Source: Micavibrio_A sp040381535 (GTDB lineage: Bacteria; Pseudomonadota; Alphaproteobacteria; Micavibrionales; Micavibrionaceae). Taken from it: a stretch of 64,000 bases of DNA. Both the position numbers and the translations under genes were made by a program. Shown here one piece after another: positions 46,451 through 54,999 of this stretch. The notes below the pieces were generated by a model that saw only the letters and a program-made list of their open reading frames with translations, had not been told where the DNA came from and did not search any database. The DNA lies in NCBI GenBank assembly GCA_040381535.1, contig JBEIHF010000007.1, positions 15,134-79,133 of the forward strand, in the 5' to 3' direction. Position 1 is the first letter of the stretch; each line of letters begins with the position of its first letter.

Positions 46451-47308
46451 TTACGCCGCTTTGTCGGTATCTTTGGGCGCGATGGAGCGTAAAAGTTCAG
46501 CCGTTTCACCTGCGGATTCAACCGAGCACATGCCCACCGTATGATAACCGGAATCTACATGCAGGACTTCGCCCGTCACACCCGAACCCAGATCGGAGAG
46601 CAGGAATAATCCCGAACGGCCCACATCATCAATCGTGACGTTGCGGCGGAGCGGAGAATTGAGTTCGTTCCATTTTAGGATATAGCGGAAATCACCGATG
46701 CCGCTTGCTGCAAGCGTTTTGATGGGACCCGCGGAAATCGCGTTGACGCGAATACCGCGCGGGCCAAGGTCGTTGGCAAGATAGCGCACGGAAGCTTCCA
46801 ATGCCGCTTTGGCCACGCCCATAACATTGTAATGCGGCATAACGCGTTCGGCACCGTAGTAAGTCAGAGTCACGAGCGAGCCACCATCATTCATCAGCGG
46901 CGCCGCTTTTTGCGCAACAGCCGTAAAGGAGTAAACGGAGATATCCATGGTTTTGAGGAAATTGTCGCGCGTGGTGTCGAGATACAAACCGTCCAGTTCG
47001 TTTTTGTCGGAGAACGCGATGGCGTGGACAACGAAATCGATCTTGCCCCACTTCTCGCCGATTGATTTGAAAACTTGTTCGATGGAATCTATATTTGTCA
47101 CATCGCAAGGCAGGACAATGGAAGATCCTATGCTGTCTGCCAGCGGTTTTACCCGTTTTTCGAGCGCTTCGCCCTGATACGTGAAAGCCAGCTCGGCCCC
47201 CGCCTCGTGCGCCGCCTTGGAGATGCCCCAAGCGATGGAACGATCATTGGCAACGCCCATAATCACGCCTTTTTTACCCGCAAGCCAGTTTTTTGCCGTA
47301 TCAGTCAT
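46451..47308 (-). CDS. fabI: Enoyl-[acyl-carrier-protein] reductase (NADH)
   Basis: 285 residues from MTDTAKNWLAG; AAGGA lies about 10 nt upstream, and an upstream in-frame ATG is rejected on length. The short-chain dehydrogenase fold has the FabI form: GVANDRSIAWGIS for nucleotide binding, HAIAFSDKNELDG, and the catalytic Tyr160-x6-Lys167 in PHYNVMGVAKAALEAS. It reduces trans-2-enoyl-ACP in fatty acid elongation, the target of triclosan and isoniazid-like drugs in other bacteria. The upstream 163 bp are non-coding. Confidence 0.96.
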   Translation of the reverse strand: MTDTAKNWLAGKKGVIMGVANDRSIAWGISKAAHEAGAELAFTYQGEALEKRVKPLADSIGSSIVLPCDVTNIDSIEQVFKSIGEKWGKIDFVVHAIAFSDKNELDGLYLDTTRDNFLKTMDISVYSFTAVAQKAAPLMNDGGSLVTLTYYGAERVMPHYNVMGVAKAALEASVRYLANDLGPRGIRVNAISAGPIKTLAASGIGDFRYILKWNELNSPLRRNVTIDDVGRSGLFLLSDLGSGVTGEVLHVDSGYHTVGMCSVESAGETAELLRSIAPKDTDKAA

Positions 47309-47471
47309 AGTTCTTTTAGTCCTTATAATGACTTGTATCCTACACTTTTCAGCCATTCCGTCCAGCCCCTTCAAAGGCTGTGAGCCGCCAAAACAGGCCC
47401 TTTCTTGAGCCTTTCTTAACTAAAAAAGCCTAAAATTTTAGACGGCGCCATTCGGGACATAAGCTTAAGTT

Positions 47472-48923
47472 ATGACTATTAAACTCGACATATTGCAAGA
47501 CATTTGTTCACTCTCCGCGAAACAGGTTCAAGACCTGTATCCGGATGTGGAGCTGTTGTTCGTGCCACACCATATGGGCAAGCTCTCCGAAGTCGTCAAA
47601 CTCGGCGAACACGGCATGATGAAACATGCCGCCGGAAAAATCGCACTCGAGATTTTAGAAAAAAACAAACACCACGATCTGACAGGCTTCCTCGGGCTGG
47701 CCATCGATCACACAACCAAAATGTTCGGCCTGGCAAGCAGTGAAAGCATTCTGGCCATCATCAACGTCAATATGGATGAATTCACGGCGCCCAAAGATTT
47801 TCGCCGTGCGGTATATCACCATGCGTGGCACGCGATAGACCTTTTGGATATCCGCAAGCGCCCCGAATATAATAGCAAATTCAAATCCGGCCCGATGATC
47901 CCGAAACGCTCCCCGATGAACTTGGCGCGTTTGAACCTGCAGGCCGATGTTTTCTCCGCAGTCATGAGCGGATTGCAGGGCGAGGAAGACGCCATCGATG
48001 TTCTGGCAGCCCAGCGCGCCATGGATGCTCTGCGCCCCGTGCATTCGCGTCGCGCACAGGATTATCCGTTCGTTATTGCCATGGAGGCCGCGAAATTCGG
48101 GTTTCAAAAACTGGTCGAATTGAAACCCACACGCATCAAATATCTTTATTACGCGCGCCAATTGGCGCTAGAAGTCGGTTACACATTCGATGAAACCAGC
48201 ATCCGCCAATGGTGGGGATTTTCGCAACCCGCGCAAGACATGGCGTGGAGAAACCAACCCGGCGAAATCATTCTGGGCAGTGCCATCGTATCCGCTGAAG
48301 ATTCTTATATCCGCGCCACGGGCCACCTTGTGTGCGACATCACGGGTCTTTTGCCCAACGAAGCCGCGCATCTTATGCCCCATTACAACGCCTATGCGCC
48401 CAAAGAACATAACCAGACATTGCACGGCGAGCTTATGATCAAAGCCTTTGACGAAGCGCTTGTGCTTTCCGTCAGCGAAGACAACGGATGGCCTTTGGTA
48501 GCCGCCGCCCACAAACAAAATCAATTCTTGCCCGAAGGTATCGTTCTGGGGTGGTGTGCGAACGCCATTTACGCCGCTGCGCGTTCCTTCGACTCCTCAC
48601 TGACATCGGGGCGCAATGCCGCGCAGGCCGCGCGCATGGAATTTGAAGGGTCGAAAGATTCTACAAGTTGGGATGCTTTGGAAAAACTCGGTGACGATAT
48701 CGTGGAACAGCGCCGCAAGGGCGAAATAGTCACGCTCGAGATGATCGCAACGCTATGCCAGAGCGATAAGGACCTTGCACCCGTGAACAGCGCGATCGGC
48801 GTCACCAAAAGATTGCTGGATCAGGCGAAGCCCGAACCGGTCCTCAAATCATCCTCAGGCGGCGATATGACGCTGACTGAACACATGAACCGACGTGCGA
48901 CAGACGTCAAAGACAAGGAATGA
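47472..48923 (+). CDS. Hypothetical protein, 483 residues
   Basis: A long soluble protein without signal peptide or membrane segment. It contains FRRAVYHHAWHAIDLLDI near residue 120, an H-H-x-x-H pattern, followed about 40 residues later by NLARLNLQADVFSAVM; this is reminiscent of zinc-peptidase helices but no HExxH is present, so no activity is assigned. The C-terminus is charged and low-complexity. No family recognised. The gene is monocistronic between fabI (divergent) and the 17 kDa antigen gene (convergent). Confidence 0.75.
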   Translation: MTIKLDILQDICSLSAKQVQDLYPDVELLFVPHHMGKLSEVVKLGEHGMMKHAAGKIALEILEKNKHHDLTGFLGLAIDHTTKMFGLASSESILAIINVNMDEFTAPKDFRRAVYHHAWHAIDLLDIRKRPEYNSKFKSGPMIPKRSPMNLARLNLQADVFSAVMSGLQGEEDAIDVLAAQRAMDALRPVHSRRAQDYPFVIAMEAAKFGFQKLVELKPTRIKYLYYARQLALEVGYTFDETSIRQWWGFSQPAQDMAWRNQPGEIILGSAIVSAEDSYIRATGHLVCDITGLLPNEAAHLMPHYNAYAPKEHNQTLHGELMIKAFDEALVLSVSEDNGWPLVAAAHKQNQFLPEGIVLGWCANAIYAAARSFDSSLTSGRNAAQAARMEFEGSKDSTSWDALEKLGDDIVEQRRKGEIVTLEMIATLCQSDKDLAPVNSAIGVTKRLLDQAKPEPVLKSSSGGDMTLTEHMNRRATDVKDKE

Positions 48924-48950
48924 AAAAGGCCGCTCCATCAGAGCAGCCTT
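48924..48950 (-). terminator. Rho-independent terminator of the 17 kDa antigen gene
   Basis: A 10-bp stem with one C-A mismatch (48926-48935 with 48941-48950) and a 5-nt loop. On the minus strand it is followed by a T run, so it ends transcription of the gene at 48968-49444. On the plus strand the tail is CTTC, so termination of the 483-residue gene would be weaker. Confidence 0.7.
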
Positions 48951-48967
48951 CTTCAAAACTCAATCGA

Positions 48968-49444
48968 TTAGTTAACGACTTTCCAGCTGCCGTCGGATTG
49001 CTGGCACGCCGTGCCGTAACCCGATTGCTGTTTGCCGCCTACGTAAATTGTCTGGTTGTACTCACGGCAGACGCGGCCGCCATTATCCGTGCCCGAACGG
49101 GTCGGCGTAACCGTACCGTAGTTACCGGAATCAGGGTTGTTCCAACGGATCGTTTCACCGACAGGCGCCGTGTAAGCGCGTTGGTTGGCCGATTGCGCAT
49201 AAGCACGGTCAGCATTATCCAAAGACGAACCGATTTCGGAGCCTACGAGTGCGCCGAGCAAAACGCCCGCGCCGGTTGCCCAAAGGCGACCGGAACCCGA
49301 ACCGACTGCAGAACCTGCAAGACCGCCCAGAACAGCACCGCCGCCCGTGCCGATCAATTGCTTATTGCCGGCTCCTTGAAATGTATTACAGGCTCCAAGA
49401 GCCGCTGTGGAAATAAGTGCTAAAGTTAAAATGGTTTTTTTCAT
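48968..49444 (-). CDS. 17 kDa surface antigen family lipoprotein (RT0821/Lpp0805 type)
   Basis: 158 residues. The signal is MKKTILTLALISTAALGAC with lipobox LGAC (Cys19). Next is a glycine-zipper 2TM region (GTGGGAVLGGLAGSAVGSG, then GVLLGALVGSEIG), followed by a C-terminal beta-rich domain with NRAYTAPVGETIRWNNPDSG-type sequence and two Cys residues. This is the layout of the Rickettsia 17 kDa antigen group, outer-membrane lipoproteins of unknown function. The upstream promoter region carries the palindrome at 49471-49489. Confidence 0.85.
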   Translation of the reverse strand: MKKTILTLALISTAALGACNTFQGAGNKQLIGTGGGAVLGGLAGSAVGSGSGRLWATGAGVLLGALVGSEIGSSLDNADRAYAQSANQRAYTAPVGETIRWNNPDSGNYGTVTPTRSGTDNGGRVCREYNQTIYVGGKQQSGYGTACQQSDGSWKVVN

Positions 49445-49470
49445 GATCGCTGTAATCCTTTTGTTGCGAT

Positions 49471-49489
49471 TCTAACGCAGGGCGTTAGA
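49471..49489. repeat. Perfect 8-bp inverted repeat in a divergent promoter region
   Basis: TCTAACGC and GCGTTAGA flank a 3-bp centre (AGG). It lies 27 bp from the 17 kDa antigen start on one side and 34 bp from the pdxH start on the other. It has no T tail, so it looks more like an operator than a terminator. Confidence 0.45.
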
Positions 49490-49522
49490 TTAGGTTCCGA
49501 TTACGTCTAAAACAAGGCTCGC

Positions 49523-50142
49523 TTGCTAAAGCAAACTGAAATGAACGCACTCGTTAATATTGATACGGATAACCCTCACAAAACCTTCGGTCAATGGCTT
49601 GAAGAGGCGAAATCCATGGAAATCAACGATCATAATGCAATGAGCCTCGCCACCGCGGACAAAAACGGACGACCCTCCAACCGCATGGTTTTGCTCAACG
49701 GGCATGATGAGCGCGGATTTGTTTTCTACACGAACGCGCAAGCCACAAGGGTGGGGATATTTCGGAAAATCCTTATGCCGCGCTTTGTTTCCATTGGAAA
49801 AGCTTACGTCGTCAGGTGCGTATCGAAGGCCGCGTGGAGGAAGTGACTTCGGCGGAATCCGACACATATTACAAATCGCGCCCGCGTTTATCGCGGATCG
49901 GTGCATGGGCGTCACAACAATCGCGTGAATTGCCCGCATACGATGATCTGAAAACTTCGGTCGCAACGTATGAAAAGAAGTATGAAGGAACGGAAGACAT
50001 CCCCCGCCCCGATTATTGGAAGGGATTTCGCGTCGTGCCGGACAAAATAGAATTCTGGATCGATGGAGAATTCCGCCTCCACCGCCGCCATGTTTTCGAA
50101 CGACAAGGCAACGGTTGGAAAACTTATATGATTTACCCTTAG
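49523..50142 (+). pseudogene. pdxH: Pyridoxamine 5'-phosphate oxidase, interrupted by a single-base frameshift
   Basis: The gene is split into two frames. The first runs from a TTG at 49523 (AAGG 6 nt upstream; ATG at 49541 is an alternative) through NRMVLLNGHDERGFVFYTN, then leaves the family sequence. The second frame resumes KGGDISENPYAALCFHWKSL, through RRQVRIEGRVEEV and RIGAWASQQS, to the stop at 50142. Adding one A at the AA at 49740-49741 restores NAQSHKGGD, the family FYTN-x-x-S-x-K-G-x pattern. The protein makes PLP from PNP or PMP with FMN. The rest of the gene is clean, so this is either a very recent mutation or a sequencing error. htpG starts 11 bp after the stop. Confidence 0.85.
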
Positions 50143-50153
50143 AAAGATTGACT

Positions 50154-52049
50154 ATGACACAAGAAAATCTAGCCTTTGGTACCGACGTTTCCAGACTTTT
50201 GGATATTGTCGCCAACGCGCTATACACTAACCGCGATGTTTTTCTGCGCGAATTGATTTCGAACGCTGCCGATGCGTGCGACAAGGTGCGCTACGAGGCG
50301 CTGCAAAAGCCATCCCTCGCCGAAGGCGATGCGGAATTCCGTATCCGCGTGACCAAAGACAGCGACGCCCGTACGGTCTCTATCCGTGATAACGGCATCG
50401 GCATGAACAAGGACGACCTTGTTGACAATTTGGGCACGATTGCACGTTCGGGCACCGCCGCGATGGTAGAGGCCGTGAAAAATTCCGGCGGCGAAAAAGG
50501 CGCGCTTAACCTCATCGGTCAATTCGGCGTGGGCTTTTATGCAAGCTTTATGATCGCAAACAAAGTCGAAGTTATTTCGCGCAAAGCCGGTGAAACGCAG
50601 GCATGGCTTTGGGAATCGGATGGCCGCACGGGCTATAGCGTGCGCGAAGCCACCGATCAAGAAACCAAAAAACTTGGCAGCCGTGGCACGCTGATCACGC
50701 TTTTCACCAAAGACGATGCGTATGATTATCTGCTCGAAGACAAATTGAAGCAGATTATCCTCTCTTATTCCGACCATATCGCGGTGCCTGTGTATGTAGG
50801 CACCGAAGACCAGCCGATAAATGCGGCCAGCGCCTTGTGGATGCGTCCGAAAAACGAAATCACCACCGAACAATATAATGATTTCTATCATCATATCGGC
50901 CATGTGTTCGACGAACCGAGCATGATCAGCCACTGGCGCGCGGAAGGTAAAATCGAGTATACCGCGTTGCTATACATCCCCACCATGCGCCCGATGGATT
51001 TGTACGAACCTGGCCGCAAGCACGCCGTGCGTTTATATGTGAAGCGCGTCTTCATCACCGATCAGGTGCAAAACCTCATATATCCTTGGTTGCGCTTCCT
51101 GCGCGGCGTTATCGATTCCGAAGATCTCCCGCTCAATATCAGCCGCGAGATACTTCAGAATAATCCTATCGTTACAAAAATCCGGAGCGGCGTCACCAAA
51201 CGCATTCTTTCAGACCTCGCCGCCTTGGCGGAAAAAGACGAAGCCGCGTTTGAAACATTCTGGTATCAATTCGGCATGGTGGTGAAGGAAGGTTTGTATG
51301 ACGCCTTCGAACATCGCGACGATATTTTCAAGATCACGCGCTTTTTCTCCACCAACAGCAAAGGCTCACGCCATCTGACTTCGCTGGACGGCTATATTTC
51401 CCGCATGAAAGAAGGTCAGGACGAAATTTACTACATCCTCGGCGAGAAACTGGAATCCATCGAACGCTCCCCTCAACTCGAAGGTTTCAAAGCACGGGGG
51501 CTGGAAGTTTTGTTCTTGTCCGACACTATTGATTCCTTCTGGCTTCAACAAGTCGGCGATTATAAGAGCAAGAAATTCGTTTCCGTGACGAAAGGCTCCA
51601 TCGATCTCGACAAATTCGAGACCGAAAAGAAAGACGATGAAAAGTCCGAAGAGAAAAACGATATTTCCATTACAGAGCTTCTTGGCGCGTTTTCGGAAGA
51701 ACTTAAAAAAGAAGTGAAACAAGTGCGTGTTTCCAAACGCCTGACGGATTCCCCTGTCTGCCTCATCGCGGATGACGGCGGCGTGGACATGCATATGGAA
51801 CGGGTTTTGAAAATCCAGCAAAACTACGAACCCGTGAACACCAAGAAGATTTTAGAGATCAACGAGAAGCATGTTCTGATCCAGCAGCTCGCAGCCCTTG
51901 CGCAGGCGGGAAAAGACTCCCCTGCCCTTAAAGACGCGGCGCGCCTGTTATACGACCAGGCCTGCATTATCCAAGGCGAACCGGTGAACGACCCTGCCGG
52001 CTTTACACGTCGCATGGCGGAATTCATGCAACGGGGATTGGCGACCTAA
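50154..52049 (+). CDS. htpG: Hsp90-family chaperone HtpG
   Basis: 631 residues from MTQENLAFG; an upstream extension of 46 codons lies inside pdxH and is rejected. The GHKL ATPase motifs are present: ELISNAADACDKVRYEAL (Asn of motif N), VSIRDNGIGMNKDDLVDNLG, LIGQFGVGFYASFMIA and the later GTLITLFTKD. The middle domain with LPLNISREILQNN carries the catalytic Arg that completes the ATPase. The C-terminal dimerisation domain is complete. It acts in the cytosol as an ATP-driven folding chaperone. Confidence 0.96.
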   Translation: MTQENLAFGTDVSRLLDIVANALYTNRDVFLRELISNAADACDKVRYEALQKPSLAEGDAEFRIRVTKDSDARTVSIRDNGIGMNKDDLVDNLGTIARSGTAAMVEAVKNSGGEKGALNLIGQFGVGFYASFMIANKVEVISRKAGETQAWLWESDGRTGYSVREATDQETKKLGSRGTLITLFTKDDAYDYLLEDKLKQIILSYSDHIAVPVYVGTEDQPINAASALWMRPKNEITTEQYNDFYHHIGHVFDEPSMISHWRAEGKIEYTALLYIPTMRPMDLYEPGRKHAVRLYVKRVFITDQVQNLIYPWLRFLRGVIDSEDLPLNISREILQNNPIVTKIRSGVTKRILSDLAALAEKDEAAFETFWYQFGMVVKEGLYDAFEHRDDIFKITRFFSTNSKGSRHLTSLDGYISRMKEGQDEIYYILGEKLESIERSPQLEGFKARGLEVLFLSDTIDSFWLQQVGDYKSKKFVSVTKGSIDLDKFETEKKDDEKSEEKNDISITELLGAFSEELKKEVKQVRVSKRLTDSPVCLIADDGGVDMHMERVLKIQQNYEPVNTKKILEINEKHVLIQQLAALAQAGKDSPALKDAARLLYDQACIIQGEPVNDPAGFTRRMAEFMQRGLAT

Positions 52050-52074
52050 TCTCTTGGAAACGCATTGGCTTGCC

Positions 52075-52485
52075 TTAAAGCATGCCTTGATGATGACGGG
52101 CGGTCATTTCCTCGATCTCATCTTCCGAAAAATCGAAATTCTGTGCGAGTTCCTCGATCATCACTTCGCGGATAAGATTGGTCAAATCCTCTTGCGTGTC
52201 GCACCACATATCCAAAATGGGGCGGCGGTAAAGGATCAACACATCGTCATCGTTCGCGACTTTGCGCTCGACACCGGGGGAAATTTCCTTGCCCGAACGA
52301 TACAGCGCGACAAGTTCGTATGGTTCGTCGAGTTCCATTTCTGCCGTCGTAGCGTCATCGGGGAATTCTTCCACAGCGATACCGAGCGCTTCACAACATT
52401 CCAGAATTTCTTCGGGAAGGTTTTCAAGCAGCTGCGCGGCTATGGTTTCAATATCGTCTAGGCTTGGCGGTGCCGAGAAGCTCAT
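52075..52485 (-). CDS. Zincin-like (DUF1025) protein that has lost its HExxH motif
   Basis: 136 residues from the ATG at 52485, which has AGGA 5 nt upstream; an in-frame ATG 7 codons earlier is rejected. The domain matches the small metallopeptidase family: IAAQLLENLPEEILECCEALGIAVEEFPD, ELVALYRSGKEIS, VLILYRRPILDMW and the C-terminal helix. Functional members carry HExxHH there. Here the position reads MIEELAQNFDFSEDEIEEM, so His-Glu-x-x-His is Glu-Glu-x-x-Gln and no zinc could be held the usual way. The protein is probably non-catalytic. It stands between htpG and the response regulator. Confidence 0.75.
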   Translation of the reverse strand: MSFSAPPSLDDIETIAAQLLENLPEEILECCEALGIAVEEFPDDATTAEMELDEPYELVALYRSGKEISPGVERKVANDDDVLILYRRPILDMWCDTQEDLTNLIREVMIEELAQNFDFSEDEIEEMTARHHQGML

Positions 52486-52700
52486 AATAATCCTGTTTTC
52501 GTCCATGGCTTACCCCAAAAACTCTCTAAACCGACTGAGCGAATTTCTCTGATTCCTTTTAAACTACCCCTGAAACGTTTGTTTGCCAATGCCTTATACG
52601 GAAATAGCAACAGGCCTTTTATGTATTGTGTGCAAAGAAAAAAGGTGGGATTCTATTATAACAATGCTTTATTAAGATTCCTGCTTTATCCTTCCGGCCG

Positions 52701-53279
52701 ATGCCATATGATCTGACCCAAGTGCGAATACTCATTGTCGAGGACATGCAACCCATGCTCTCGCTGACGACGTCTATTCTGTCGATGTTTGGATTCAAAA
52801 ATATCCATGGTGCCAAGAGCGTAGAAGAAGGCTTTAAACTTTATTGTCAGTATAAGCATGACCTCGTTATCACCGACTGGCTGATGGAACCCCATGACGG
52901 GATCGAACTGATCCGCCAGATCAGAAAAGAGCCCGCATCCCCAAACCCGTTCGTGCCCATTATCCTGATGACCGGATATTCGGACCAGCCGCGCGTGGAA
53001 TCCGCACGCGACACCGGCGTCACCGAATTCCTGATGAAACCCTATTCCGCGCGCGATATATATGCGCGCATCGTGCAGATCATCGAAAAACCGCGCCAGT
53101 TCGTGGACATGGGCGAATTTTTCGGGCCCGACCGCCGCCGCCGTAAGAATTTCGATTTCTACGGATCCGACCGCCGTGGCACCGCCGACAAGAATTCCGG
53201 CGAATGGCCGTCCGACTCTTCAAATCCGGAAATGGAAGTGATCTTGCGCGAATTGCAGGATCAGACGAAGAAGTTGTGA
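52701..53279 (+). CDS. Single-domain response regulator with C-terminal extension
   Basis: 192 residues. The receiver domain (about 8-128) is complete: acidic pair Glu14-Asp15 in LIVEDMQP, phosphoacceptor Asp59 in VITDWLMEP, Thr91 in ILMTGYS and Lys113 in FLMKPYS. The remaining 60 residues are charged and have no output domain; FFGPDRRRRKNFDFYGSDRR looks like a degenerate pair of PDRRR repeats. Such proteins usually act through protein-protein contact. No histidine kinase lies in the window. It is followed after 7 bp by an unknown gene and then the YjfB-like gene. Confidence 0.88.
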   Translation: MPYDLTQVRILIVEDMQPMLSLTTSILSMFGFKNIHGAKSVEEGFKLYCQYKHDLVITDWLMEPHDGIELIRQIRKEPASPNPFVPIILMTGYSDQPRVESARDTGVTEFLMKPYSARDIYARIVQIIEKPRQFVDMGEFFGPDRRRRKNFDFYGSDRRGTADKNSGEWPSDSSNPEMEVILRELQDQTKKL

Positions 53280-53286
53280 GGCCGGT

Positions 53287-53778
53287 ATGAGTAAGAAACC
53301 CGTATTCACGAACCCGCCCAACCCGCTGAAGGAAAAAGTAGGCGAAGGCGGCATTCCCGCCCACCTCATTAAACAATGCCAGACATTCCTTGAGAACAAT
53401 CCGGTAGATTTTACGCCTTATGCGCGCCGTTTCCTCGAAGACCTAGAAATCGTCAAAGGCAGCATCGAAAAGAGAAATATCGAGCCGGATATGGCGATGA
53501 AGCAGATGGTCAATATTATCATGCAGTTGAAATCCAACGGCAGCATGTTTCATTACCAACTGATTTCGATGGTCTCCGACGTCATGCTCCGTTTCCTGGA
53601 AAAGGCCGCAAAACTGGATGTGGATTTCCTTGATATTTTCAATGTTTATATCAATATATTGAAAATTATTATTAACAAAAAATTAACAGGAAGTGCAGGC
53701 CGCGAAGGCTATGCGCTCACCCAAGAGCTTCACAATGCCTGTCTAAGATACTATTCCAGATATGGAATTTCCCATTAA
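53287..53778 (+). CDS. Hypothetical helical protein next to response regulator
   Basis: 163 residues, no signal peptide. The sequence is mostly helical, with SIEKRNIEPDMAMKQMVNII and LEKAAKLDVDFLDIFNVYIN as long amphipathic segments. The size and helicity recall histidine-phosphotransfer or response-regulator partner proteins, but I cannot identify the conserved His context of Hpt domains. It starts 7 bp after the response regulator and is certainly part of the same transcription unit. Function unknown. Confidence 0.65.
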   Translation: MSKKPVFTNPPNPLKEKVGEGGIPAHLIKQCQTFLENNPVDFTPYARRFLEDLEIVKGSIEKRNIEPDMAMKQMVNIIMQLKSNGSMFHYQLISMVSDVMLRFLEKAAKLDVDFLDIFNVYINILKIIINKKLTGSAGREGYALTQELHNACLRYYSRYGISH

Positions 53779-53822
53779 CTTTTGTCATGATTTTTTAACC
53801 CGATTCATGCTACGATTCTAAT

Positions 53823-54005
53823 ATGGAAGAATTACTACCAGCTGGAATAGGCGCCCAAATGGCCCTCAATCAACAGAAAGTCGCTCTTTCTGTGATCAAG
53901 AGCACGGCCAATTCCCAGCAGGCAATCGCCGATATGGTGATGGAAGGCGCGCGCACCGCCGCCGCAAACGCTTCGCGTGGAACACGCGTTAACTTCTCCG
54001 TTTAA
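53823..54005 (+). CDS. YjfB-like putative motility protein
   Basis: 60 residues: LLPAGIGAQMALNQQKVALSVIKSTANSQQAIADMV matches the short helical YjfB layout (MxxAQ-x-x-V-x-x-x-V-L-K-x-A-x-D-x-Q). The function of this family is not established; members often sit near chemotaxis or flagellar genes. The ribosome-binding site is weak. It lies 44 bp after the hypothetical gene and may complete a three-gene unit with the response regulator. Confidence 0.55.
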   Translation: MEELLPAGIGAQMALNQQKVALSVIKSTANSQQAIADMVMEGARTAAANASRGTRVNFSV

Positions 54006-54018
54006 TTCGAATTTGGTT

Positions 54019-54951
54019 CTAAACCGGCTGCGCTTGGGGGAAACTCTCAAGCGCTTTTTCTATATCGTCAAGGAACGGGTACGATTCCTGCGCCCCTTCT
54101 TTGGTGCAACTTAAAGACGCAGCGACGCTAGCGCGGCGCATAGCAGAACCCAGCGCAAATTTCGCATGAAGCGAAGCCGCCAGCGTTCCGCAAAAACAAT
54201 CACCTGCGCCTGTGGTATCGACGACCTTTTCCAATTGCATGGCGGGAACACGCCAGCCCTTCCCGTCTTGTTGCATGGCCACCGCGCCGTCGCCCCCCAG
54301 CGTAACGATGCAGTTATGCCCCCCTTTGGCCGCAAGCACTTTGGCCAACAACATCAAATCCTGATCGGGATTAACGCCGACGACTTCGGCGATGGCGCGC
54401 GCCTCGAGTTCGTTCACTATCAAGTAATCAACCAGCGATAGCATTTTTTGCGGAATGTGGAAGGCCGGCGCGAGATTTAAAATGGTGGTAGAGCCTTTGG
54501 CTTTTGCGCGTTCGAGCAGCGCCATGTTTTCGGATATCGGCACTTCCATTTGCAAAAGTAAAATTGTGTCGGGCCTGATAATATCTTCCGGAACTTGGTC
54601 AGCCGTAACCTCTGCGTTGGCACCCGACGCGACGACAATCTGGTTCTCGCCTTTTTCGTTGACCATGATCACGGCTATCCCCGTAGGTTCCGTATCCGAT
54701 GTGGCAACGCCCGATGTGATAACTTCGTTACGTTTCAGATTGTTCAAAATTTTCATAGATGCGCCATCATCACCGACTTTTCCGACCAAAGCGGTTTTAA
54801 CGCCAGCCCGCGCACAAGCCAAAGCCTGGTTCGCGCCCTTGCCGCCTGCGGATATTTCATAGCTCGGTGAAATGATGGTTTCACCGGCTTTGGCGAAATC
54901 CCGTACCGCCATGCGGTAGTCCATATTGATAGAACCGAATACTATGATCAT
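54019..54951 (-). CDS. rbsK: Ribokinase
   Basis: 310 residues of the PfkB fold. The N-terminus has GSINMDYRMAVRDFAKAGETI (family GSxNxD) and GGKGANQALACARAG. The catalytic end is DTTGAGDCFCGTLAASLHA, with the base Asp in GAGD and the anion hole Gly-Ala-Gly. It phosphorylates D-ribose at O5. The next PfkB gene at 56904 is of the adenosine kinase type. No ribose transporter is in the window. Confidence 0.9.
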   Translation of the reverse strand: MIIVFGSINMDYRMAVRDFAKAGETIISPSYEISAGGKGANQALACARAGVKTALVGKVGDDGASMKILNNLKRNEVITSGVATSDTEPTGIAVIMVNEKGENQIVVASGANAEVTADQVPEDIIRPDTILLLQMEVPISENMALLERAKAKGSTTILNLAPAFHIPQKMLSLVDYLIVNELEARAIAEVVGVNPDQDLMLLAKVLAAKGGHNCIVTLGGDGAVAMQQDGKGWRVPAMQLEKVVDTTGAGDCFCGTLAASLHAKFALGSAMRRASVAASLSCTKEGAQESYPFLDDIEKALESFPQAQPV

Positions 54952-54999
54952 ATTTAGATTTGACTACTCTTAGGTTTAAACCCGCGTTATAAACGAGAC

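Noticed and set aside
49526..50284. 252-residue minus-strand frame across pdxH and htpG
   Set aside because: It runs antisense through two recognised genes and matches no family; the plus strand encodes pdxH halves and HtpG.
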